Shown here in pieces: positions 1 to 6,033 of a DNA stretch of 10,282 nucleotides. How positions within the stretch are numbered: the stretch's first letter is position 1; every line of letters begins with the position of its first letter. The notes under the pieces are model-generated. The model saw only the letters and a program-made list of their open reading frames with translations. It was not told the DNA's origin and made no database searches. Source of the DNA: Alcaligenaceae bacterium (GTDB lineage Bacteria > Pseudomonadota > Gammaproteobacteria > Burkholderiales > Burkholderiaceae_B); assembly GCA_947380655.1 (NCBI GenBank), contig CANCRX010000105.1:1-10282 (forward strand), in the 5' to 3' direction. Made by a program: the position numbers and the translations under genes.

Positions 1-309
1 GCTATTGTGCTGGAAAAAGAAAGTCGAAATACGTATGAAAATGCACTGTTCACTGAACGTTTGTTGAAAAATCTTCCACATTCAAAATTATTACTGGTGA
101 CCTCAGCGCTGCATATGCCACGTGCACTGGCGACTTTTCAAAGGCTAAATATGCCCGCCATCCCCGCCGGGGTCGCGCCACAAATCGTGCCGCCAGATGA
201 TTACATTCTTGATCTTTGGTTACCACATACTCGCAGCCTTGAGGCGAGTCGTACGATCCTCAAGGAGTATTTCGGATTGTTAGGCTACTGGATTCGCGGC
301 TGGATATAG
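1..309 (+). CDS. YdcF/SanA/ElyC family (DUF218) protein, 3' end only
   Basis: The reading frame is open from the first base and ends at TAG 307-309, giving the C-terminal 102 residues; the start lies outside the window. Two blocks typical of the DUF218 fold are visible: an ExxSRNTYENA segment near the left edge and LLLVTSALHMPRALATF about 20 residues later. The family signature is a conserved S/T-x-N motif followed by a hydrophobic strand ending in TS..H..RA. Family members (YdcF, SanA, ElyC) are linked to the cell envelope: ElyC to peptidoglycan and lipid-carrier homeostasis, SanA to barrier function. YdcF itself binds S-adenosylmethionine, and the exact reaction is unclear for most members. 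The C-terminus is an aromatic tail (LGYWIRGWI). The gene converges on the glycosyltransferase operon with a 22 bp gap, so it is transcribed separately. The family call is firm; the specific role is unknown. Confidence 0.85.
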   Translation, partial: AIVLEKESRNTYENALFTERLLKNLPHSKLLLVTSALHMPRALATFQRLNMPAIPAGVAPQIVPPDDYILDLWLPHTRSLEASRTILKEYFGLLGYWIRGWI

Positions 310-331
310 TTGCATGCAAATGAATGAACAA
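310..331. other. Convergent intergenic gap with weak hairpin, no clear terminator
   Basis: Only 22 bp separate the TAG of the YdcF-family gene from the TAA of the last operon gene. The gap opens with the perfect palindrome TTGCATGCAA (310-319). A second inverted repeat pairs GCAAATGA (316-323) with TTATTTGC (332-339), including one G-U pair and an 8 nt loop, and it reaches into the stop codon of the minus-strand gene. Neither structure is GC-rich and neither is followed by a clear T-run, so rho-independent termination is not supported in either direction. Confidence 0.3.
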
Positions 332-1489
332 TTATTTGCGCTGCGCGATGCAATCCATATAGAGCGATTCGTACTTTTCAGCGACTTGATCCCACGATAA
401 CTTTTCAACCAGCACTGCACTATGCAGTGCAAGGTTTGCGCGTAACTGCGGGGAAGAGCCCAGTTCAAGGAGCCCTCTCGCGATTTGAATGGGATCTTTC
501 GGATCATCCAGTACCCAGGCATCATACATATGCGTGACATACTGGCTAAAACCACAAAATTCAGGTCCGCTCACCACAACAGGCAGACCATGCGCCATCG
601 CTTCGAGAGGCGCCATTCCAAAACTGTCCATCAAAGTCGGATGCACATACACATCGGCCGCCTGATAGTACGGTGTGACAGAGGCTACAGGTGCGATCAA
701 GTGGACTCGCCGGGCAAGTATAGGGTGATGCTGGAGCAAATATTGCTGCACATCTGGATCCGCCCCCACCACTGCCAATCGAAAATTCTCAGGCAAATGC
801 GACATCGCTTCCAGAACGGCATCAAAGCCTTTGCGCAGAGGATTCCGCGCAACAAGCAATATCCCTAGCGTGTCATCACTCCAGCCTAACTCCTCACGAA
901 CCCGGTGCCTGGTGAGCGCATCCAGCGGAACAGCTCTCGCACCAGGAGGAATCACTTCGAGCGGTAATTGCGGTCCATAGGCATCATGCAAACGATCACG
1001 TAACCAGGGCGAGACTGCCACGACGTGTCGACCGGGACGCGGGCGAACAGAAGCAGCCTCTAACAAAAGATAAACGATATTACTTGGCTGTAACCAGGCA
1101 AGTAGACGTTTAAAAAGACTGCGGCCAAATAAGCGACGATATCTGATCGGTGTTACATGGATGACCTCGACATCTCCTACGCAACCACTCATTTGGGAAT
1201 GAATAATGTCATAGCCTGCACGCTTCAAACTACGCGCTTGCATGGAAAAAATCCATACTCTCACCCAACTGGGGAGCAAGGACGGCATGGCAATACGAAT
1301 TTCCCTGACAGGCAAATCGTGATCAAAATCATGAGAAATAACCGTGACATCATGGCGCTGAGAAAGAATTTCAAACAAATTGACCGCATACGCCTCAGCA
1401 CCGCCAAATCTGCGTCCGAAATAATCGGTCAGCAAGGCGATGCGTAAACGCTTTGGGACAGACTGGTCAACCACGCTTTCTATTTTCAT
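332..1489 (-). CDS. GT4-type glycosyltransferase, last gene of LPS core operon
   Basis: Predicted 385 aa GT-B fold enzyme that transfers a sugar from a nucleotide donor, probably to LPS core, on the cytoplasmic side of the inner membrane. The N-terminal acceptor domain begins at about residue 15 (RIALLTDYFG) and has the glycine loop GGAEAY (29-34). The C-terminal donor domain carries LLVARNPLRKGFD (about 211-223) and the signature DSFGMAPLE (288-296). This corresponds to the EX7E motif of retaining GT4 enzymes, with Asp288 in place of the usual first Glu and Glu296 kept. There is no signal peptide or membrane segment. The ATG at 1487-1489 overlaps the 3' end of the deacetylase gene by 23 nt and has no clear Shine-Dalgarno. 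An in-frame GTG at 1472-1474 is an alternative start that keeps the whole conserved domain. Expression probably depends on translational coupling. Donor and acceptor cannot be told from sequence. Confidence 0.88.
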   Translation of the reverse strand: MKIESVVDQSVPKRLRIALLTDYFGRRFGGAEAYAVNLFEILSQRHDVTVISHDFDHDLPVREIRIAMPSLLPSWVRVWIFSMQARSLKRAGYDIIHSQMSGCVGDVEVIHVTPIRYRRLFGRSLFKRLLAWLQPSNIVYLLLEAASVRPRPGRHVVAVSPWLRDRLHDAYGPQLPLEVIPPGARAVPLDALTRHRVREELGWSDDTLGILLVARNPLRKGFDAVLEAMSHLPENFRLAVVGADPDVQQYLLQHHPILARRVHLIAPVASVTPYYQAADVYVHPTLMDSFGMAPLEAMAHGLPVVVSGPEFCGFSQYVTHMYDAWVLDDPKDPIQIARGLLELGSSPQLRANLALHSAVLVEKLSWDQVAEKYESLYMDCIAQRK

Positions 1490-2198
1490 GCTGTGTCAGG
1501 CATTTCTGAAAAAATTTCAACAAATAGGTCGAACGCCAGACCCCTACTCGCGGCAATTCAAACAAATCATCCTGGACACGCACCAAGCCGCGCTCAGTCG
1601 TTGTCGCATTCAGATAGCCGGCTTCTTTAGCCATCCGACAATGCTTGGGGGAATACTCACCGAATGGATAGCAAAAAGCAGTGATTTCTTGCTGAACGTG
1701 ACTGGCGAGTTCCTCACGTGAGCGGCGTATTTCTCCAAGTGCCTGCTCATCGCTCAAGGCAGGCAAATGAACATGATTCAGTGTGTGGGATCCCACTTCC
1801 TGACCCGAAGCTGCCCACTGGCGCATTTCAGCCAAGGACATTAATGGCATCTGAGGCATGTTTTTATCCGCATCCCAGACATTGCTCCCATCAAGCTGAT
1901 GGGCAACAAAATAATTAGTGGAAGTAAAGCCCGCCTCGTTGAGCACAGGCAAGGCGTGTTGATATACGTTGCGAAATCCATCGTCAAACGTAATGCCAAA
2001 GACCTTACCTACTCTTTCACCAGACAAATAGGGCGCCAGATCGCGCATACTGAGCCCCCGGTAACCGAACCGATGCATCCAGCGCATCTGTCTTGCAAAG
2101 CTTTTCGGGTGCACCGTCAGGCTGCGAAACTGTGTGCCACGCTCAGCCGGTAGGCCTATCTGGTGATACATGAGAATAGGAATGGTACCTGCTCTCAT
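1467..2198 (-). CDS. NodB-type polysaccharide deacetylase (second in operon)
   Basis: Predicted 243 aa carbohydrate esterase 4 enzyme that would remove an N-acetyl group from an aminosugar. The NodB motifs are in order: PILMYHQI at the N-terminus (7-14); TFDDG (70-74), with Asp72 as presumed catalytic base and Asp73 as metal ligand; HTLNH (138-142), with the two metal-binding histidines; and CYPFGEYSP (176-184), matching the RxPY/FG substrate-loop motif with Cys-Tyr in place of the Arg. No signal peptide or membrane segment is visible, unlike secreted peptidoglycan or chitin deacetylases, so it should act in the cytoplasm on a lipid-linked or core sugar. The ATG overlaps the stop of the preceding glycosyltransferase as ATGA. 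An AGG lies 7 nt upstream (2206-2208), a usable ribosome site. It lies between two GT4 genes, suggesting it edits a hexosamine that one of them adds. The natural substrate is inference. Confidence 0.9.
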   Translation of the reverse strand: MRAGTIPILMYHQIGLPAERGTQFRSLTVHPKSFARQMRWMHRFGYRGLSMRDLAPYLSGERVGKVFGITFDDGFRNVYQHALPVLNEAGFTSTNYFVAHQLDGSNVWDADKNMPQMPLMSLAEMRQWAASGQEVGSHTLNHVHLPALSDEQALGEIRRSREELASHVQQEITAFCYPFGEYSPKHCRMAKEAGYLNATTTERGLVRVQDDLFELPRVGVWRSTYLLKFFQKCLTQHENRKRG

Positions 2199-3304
2199 TG
2201 GAGAACCTGCTTATAAACCGCCAAAGTGCTCGCGATAAAGTCCGGCATATTGAACTCTTTTTCGGCACGCAAGCGCGCCTGCGCACCAAGGCGTTGCAAA
2301 CACCCGGGATCATCAAGAATTTGTTTAAGAACTTCGGCGATCGCTTGCGGATTTTTCATAGGGACCACCCAACCTTGTTCTCCGTGGGCCACGTTTTCAG
2401 GTAATCCTCCCACGTTCGTAATGAGAACAGGTAAACCAAGCCCCATCAATTCGCGGCATGCATAAGATAATGCTTCGTAGTAAGACAGCACATAGCCCAG
2501 ATCACAACATGCCAGATAAGGCCGGACATCGTCGAGCAGCCCAGGAAAACTGACCTGCTCAGTCATTCCAAGGGATTGCACTTGAGCAATTTTGGCTGCA
2601 TTGGGCACATCACCAGCGACCAACAAATGAAATCTAGCGCGTTGCTGCGGTTCCAGTAATGAGAGACCTTCAACCAGATCTAACCAGCCTTTTTCATAAT
2701 CAGTACCTGCAGAACTGCCAATAATGATTTTGTCAGCGATCGCATGATCGAGGAGCTTATGCCGTAACGCTTGCTTCTCCTGATCTGAAACAGGTGAAAA
2801 ATAACTGAGATCAATTCCGTGCCGGATCGTAACCGAGGGAGTTCGCCGATAAGGTGTCCGCTGAAGTTCACCACGCACATAATCACTCACCGCGATCACT
2901 TGATCCGTTGTCAACATCGCGCGCAGTTGATGTCCAAAACTATTCATCTCGTGATGATTATGTTTGGTAAAAATCACCTTTGGACGATTTCGCATACCTA
3001 GTAATGCCAGCATAACTTGCTTGTGATCTGCCGATCCATTGACATGGATGATGTCGAAGCGTTCAGTCATGATCAATTTGCGCAATGCCGCTCGCGCAGC
3101 AAACCATGATGAGGGACGCGTAGTGAACGACATGTCGATTACACGTATATCTTTAAGCGCCGAAGCGTAACGAAACAACCGACTCGAACCAGGCGTGGCA
3201 AGGGTCAACTGGTGGTCGGACTTCAATCCGCTGAGCAAATGCATCAGGTAGGTAACGTGGCCACCACCATTTCGCCCGTGAAAGTTTGTATAGAGAATTT
3301 TCAT
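2195..3304 (-). CDS. GT4-type glycosyltransferase (second GT4 enzyme of operon)
   Basis: Predicted 369 aa GT-B glycosyltransferase. The N-terminal domain opens directly with a beta-strand and glycine loop (MKILYTNFHGRNGGGHVTY, 1-19), so the chosen ATG at 3302-3304 fits the domain boundary. The inter-domain region has VIAVSDYVR (136-144), and the C-terminal domain has an intact EX7E motif, EALSYACRE (277-285), followed by GLPVLITNVGG and LPE, typical for nucleotide-sugar binding in GT4 enzymes. No membrane segment or export signal is seen. The start is 8 nt after the stop of the GT2 gene, without a strong Shine-Dalgarno, and the end overlaps the next deacetylase by 4 nt. The likely role is adding one residue of the LPS core oligosaccharide. 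In general appearance it resembles hexose or hexosamine transferases, but the donor cannot be assigned. Confidence 0.9.
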   Translation of the reverse strand: MKILYTNFHGRNGGGHVTYLMHLLSGLKSDHQLTLATPGSSRLFRYASALKDIRVIDMSFTTRPSSWFAARAALRKLIMTERFDIIHVNGSADHKQVMLALLGMRNRPKVIFTKHNHHEMNSFGHQLRAMLTTDQVIAVSDYVRGELQRTPYRRTPSVTIRHGIDLSYFSPVSDQEKQALRHKLLDHAIADKIIIGSSAGTDYEKGWLDLVEGLSLLEPQQRARFHLLVAGDVPNAAKIAQVQSLGMTEQVSFPGLLDDVRPYLACCDLGYVLSYYEALSYACRELMGLGLPVLITNVGGLPENVAHGEQGWVVPMKNPQAIAEVLKQILDDPGCLQRLGAQARLRAEKEFNMPDFIASTLAVYKQVLQ

Positions 3305-3312
3305 ATTGGCGT

Positions 3313-4092
3313 TTAGTGACCGCCTGACCGATTAATAAACATCAGCTTTGCGTAACGTAAAAAGCTGCCAAATGCGGCAGTGACAGCCAGCACGAAACCA
3401 TGCCGACCATCGAGAAACCCGCGTCGCAAAATGTAAATGCGAATAAATGTCCAGATACAGTGGCCGACTACACCAAACAACCCTACTCGCTTGCCTTTTG
3501 CAGCCATCGCTATGGCTGCTGTACCTGAATATCGATTGATCTTCGCAACCACCATATCCAGATTTTCAAATGGGAAATGCAGAAAATAGTTTTTCAGACG
3601 TCCAATCGGACATGACACCACCACGTGCTCATGCACAGCAACATCGTTAAACCGGCCAACACCTCGGCGAAACAGGCGCAAGACATAATCAGGAAACCAG
3701 CCACTGTGATGAATCGGTTGTCCGCAAAACTCCGACAATCTGGAAATCTCATAAGCATCAAATTGGGGAGATTTTATTGCCTCGATGATTTCATCGCGTA
3801 ACGTAGCAGTGACTTGTTCATCCGCATCAATCGCAAGTACCCAGTTCTGTGTCGCCAGATCCAACACACGATTTTTTTGTGGGCCAAACCCTGGCCAGTC
3901 CTCAGACTGATGGACGATTGCACCTAAGTCACGTGCGATCTCGGCCGTACCGTCGGTACTACCGGAGTCAAGCACAATAATCTCATCAGCAAAACGTACG
4001 GACTCCAGACACGCAGCGATGTTGCGTGACTCGTTTTTGGTAATGATGACGACAGAAAGCCCTAGACTTTCTTGCGCATGGATTTTTTCCAT
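3313..4092 (-). CDS. waaE: WaaE/KdtX-like family 2 glycosyltransferase
   Basis: Predicted 259 aa inverting GT-A glycosyltransferase. Visible features are the N-terminal strand LSVVIITKNE (12-21), the nucleotide-binding DSGSTDGT (42-49), the WaaE/KdtX hallmark DWPGFGPQKN (65-74), the metal-binding DADE (89-92), and GWFPDYVLRLF plus VHEH (about 131-156). A hydrophobic stretch at about 204-222 is probably membrane-associated. In Klebsiella and Serratia, WaaE adds beta-1,4-glucose to heptose I of the LPS core; a similar core role is inferred here, with the sugar uncertain. The frame is open further upstream (ATG at 4153-4155), but that would give an implausible non-homologous N-terminus and a 94 nt overlap. 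I chose ATG 4090-4092 because it gives the usual family length; ATG 4099-4101 is nearly as good. Even so, it overlaps the upstream deacetylase by 31 nt, which implies translational coupling. Confidence 0.88.
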   Translation of the reverse strand: MEKIHAQESLGLSVVIITKNESRNIAACLESVRFADEIIVLDSGSTDGTAEIARDLGAIVHQSEDWPGFGPQKNRVLDLATQNWVLAIDADEQVTATLRDEIIEAIKSPQFDAYEISRLSEFCGQPIHHSGWFPDYVLRLFRRGVGRFNDVAVHEHVVVSCPIGRLKNYFLHFPFENLDMVVAKINRYSGTAAIAMAAKGKRVGLFGVVGHCIWTFIRIYILRRGFLDGRHGFVLAVTAAFGSFLRYAKLMFINRSGGH

Positions 4093-4910
4093 GATTTCCA
4101 TCTGTTGTAGAGCGGTCCAATTACAGGGTGTGCAGCTAAATGGGTGCGCTGCCATAACCAGGCATAGCCTCTGTTACGGACTGCGAACCTGTATATACAG
4201 GCAGGATCTCCACCTTTGAGGTTTTGACCGTGTGCAAGCGTTGTATGTAAATATTTAAACCCTGCCTGGCGGGCGAGTTCAATATAGTCATCAGCAAAAT
4301 AGCCTTGCGGCCAGCAGAAGTGATCAGAAACTGAACCGAGCTTTTCTTCCAATGTCGCACGGGAGTCTGCAAGTTCCTTTCGCATGAGTCTGAGGCACTC
4401 ATCACGGTCAGGGGTAGTCAAATCCCAGCGTGTATGGGTGTGGGTATGGCTATGAAACTCAAAGGTCCCTGCTTCGCGCATCGCGTGCACTTCACTCCAG
4501 CGCAACATCACTGGATCGGTATTACCTGCAGCCACCAGAACCTTAGATTGTTTGTGTTCGACGATCTCAGGCAGAGGAACAGCTTCGCCATTGATGGGAC
4601 GTACAGGGCCCTCACCAATGATCCCCGTGACGAGAAACAGCACGGCATGCATGCCGTATTTTTTGAGAACGGGGTGTGCATAGACCCAGTTATCCAGATA
4701 GCCATCGTCGAACGTAATCAGAATGGATTTTTCAGGCACAGGTTTGCCTGCGAGAAATCCGGCGAATTCTTCCGCAGTCAGTGATCGATAACCATCCTTT
4801 GCATAGCCTGCAATCTGACGTTCAAAATTGCGTGGCGAAGTCGTAATCATGCCGGCCGTTGGTGACACATGGTGATACATCAAAACGGGGACGCAGTAGG
4901 CAGATTTCAT
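4062..4910 (-). CDS. NodB-type polysaccharide deacetylase (first in operon)
   Basis: Predicted 282 aa carbohydrate esterase 4 protein. Motifs in order are PVLMYHHVSP (8-17); TFDDG (66-70), with catalytic and metal-binding aspartates; HSHTH (153-157), the metal-binding histidine motif, extended by another T-H at 158-159; and CWPQGYF (199-205) at the substrate-loop position. Compared with the second deacetylase it has a longer insertion between motifs 1 and 2 (about residues 95-150) and a basic C-terminal tail (WKSWKKSMRKKV) that could touch the inner membrane. No signal peptide is seen. I chose ATG 4908-4910, one base after the upstream TAA, with GAGG about 12 nt away. A GTG at 4926-4928 would add six residues and overlap the previous gene. 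Flanked by a GT4 gene and the WaaE-like gene, it probably N-deacetylates a core hexosamine in the cytoplasm; the substrate is inferred. Confidence 0.9.
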   Translation of the reverse strand: MKSAYCVPVLMYHHVSPTAGMITTSPRNFERQIAGYAKDGYRSLTAEEFAGFLAGKPVPEKSILITFDDGYLDNWVYAHPVLKKYGMHAVLFLVTGIIGEGPVRPINGEAVPLPEIVEHKQSKVLVAAGNTDPVMLRWSEVHAMREAGTFEFHSHTHTHTRWDLTTPDRDECLRLMRKELADSRATLEEKLGSVSDHFCWPQGYFADDYIELARQAGFKYLHTTLAHGQNLKGGDPACIYRFAVRNRGYAWLWQRTHLAAHPVIGPLYNRWKSWKKSMRKKV

Positions 4911-4911
4911 A

Positions 4912-6033
4912 TTATTTATGTACCTCACTCATCCAGCGCCTGTAGACCGACTCGGTTCGACCAACCAGAGTCTTCGTTGAAAACTTACCTTCAGGCCCGG
5001 TAATTTCTAGTCCGTAGCGCCCCATTTTCAAGCGTAATGCAGGATCGTCAATCAAGCGGGCCAAGGCATTTCTGAAGCCCTCGATATCACCTGGCTGAAC
5101 CAGTAAACAATTTTGATCGCGTGCAACAACCTCAGGCACGCCCCCTACAGCGTTCGAAACAATCGGCACAGCACAAGTCGCGGCCTCAAGAAAAACGGTT
5201 CCACTGGCTTCCTCTTTAGTAGCCAGCGCAAACACGTCAAAGCCTGACATCAGATTTGCAATATCGCGGCGAATTCCAAGCATATGAATACGTGATTGCA
5301 TACCACTTTGCTCGACATAGGCCTGGACTTGCTCAAAGGTAGGTGAACCTGCTCCGACGATCACCAGATGTAAGTGGTCACGCGTTTTCATGAGCGGCAA
5401 CATGGCATCAATCAGGTCATGGTGACCCTTATTCGGACGCATGACAGCCACACAGCCAACGATCGTATCGGTGGAGTTGAGACCGAGCTCCTCGCGCAAG
5501 CTCGAATGCTCGACGCGATCCGGCAAGACCAGAGGAGAATAAATAGTTTCAACTCGCCCGGGATGTACGCCTCGGTCAATCAAATGTTTACGCACATAAT
5601 CGCTCACTGTCGTGACGCAATGAGGCAACCAGCTGTAGGTCAATAAGGAATTAACCTTGCTCGACAAATGACGCGTACGCACAATCAACGGCGTTGCGGC
5701 CAGACGACCAGCAGGCGCGGCAATGATGGTGTCCTGACGACTATGTGTATTGAGCACATCAAATTTACCCTGACGCAAAATACGCCAGACCTTAAAAATA
5801 CCAGATACGACGTTTACAGCACCATCCATATACATCGTATGCACAACAAAACCCGCAGCTCTGAGCCGCTCGGTCAGCAAAGCATCAGGCTGACAAATAG
5901 CTTCCATGTGATGACCCTGCTCACGCATCGCCACCATTTCCTTAAAAATCCTGAATTCCTGACCACCAAAGTTTGTGGCGGCTTCGGAGTGGATGATACG
6001 CAATGGTTTCAGAGATGATTTCTGCTCGGGCAT
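4912..6033 (-). CDS. GT4-type glycosyltransferase, coupled to dnaE
   Basis: Predicted 373 aa GT-B glycosyltransferase. The N-terminal domain starts at about residue 11 (LRIIHSEAATNFGGQEFR), where the GGQE loop is typical of acceptor domains. VTTVSDYVRKHL (about 140-151) marks the end of this domain. The C-terminal domain has GCVAVMRPNKGH (193-204), LVIVGAGS (223-230) and an intact EX7E motif, EASGTVFLE (275-283), followed by VPIVSNAVGGVPEVV. No transmembrane segment is visible. The frame is open 12 codons further upstream inside dnaE, but the ATG at 6031-6033 is preferred: it forms TGATG with the dnaE stop, a classic coupling junction, and gives the normal N-terminus. It is the first sugar gene of the operon, so its expression may follow that of the polymerase. 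It probably adds a residue to the LPS core; donor and linkage are unknown. Confidence 0.9.
   Translation of the reverse strand: MPEQKSSLKPLRIIHSEAATNFGGQEFRIFKEMVAMREQGHHMEAICQPDALLTERLRAAGFVVHTMYMDGAVNVVSGIFKVWRILRQGKFDVLNTHSRQDTIIAAPAGRLAATPLIVRTRHLSSKVNSLLTYSWLPHCVTTVSDYVRKHLIDRGVHPGRVETIYSPLVLPDRVEHSSLREELGLNSTDTIVGCVAVMRPNKGHHDLIDAMLPLMKTRDHLHLVIVGAGSPTFEQVQAYVEQSGMQSRIHMLGIRRDIANLMSGFDVFALATKEEASGTVFLEAATCAVPIVSNAVGGVPEVVARDQNCLLVQPGDIEGFRNALARLIDDPALRLKMGRYGLEITGPEGKFSTKTLVGRTESVYRRWMSEVHK

Noticed and set aside
485..868. 127-codon plus-strand open frame within the last glycosyltransferase gene
   Set aside because: Antisense shadow of the GT4 donor domain; rich in His, Arg and Gln with no domain pattern.
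4093..4155. Longer N-terminus for the WaaE-like gene, starting at 4155
   Set aside because: The added residues do not resemble the family, would overlap the deacetylase by 94 nt, and make the protein longer than the usual 255-260 aa.
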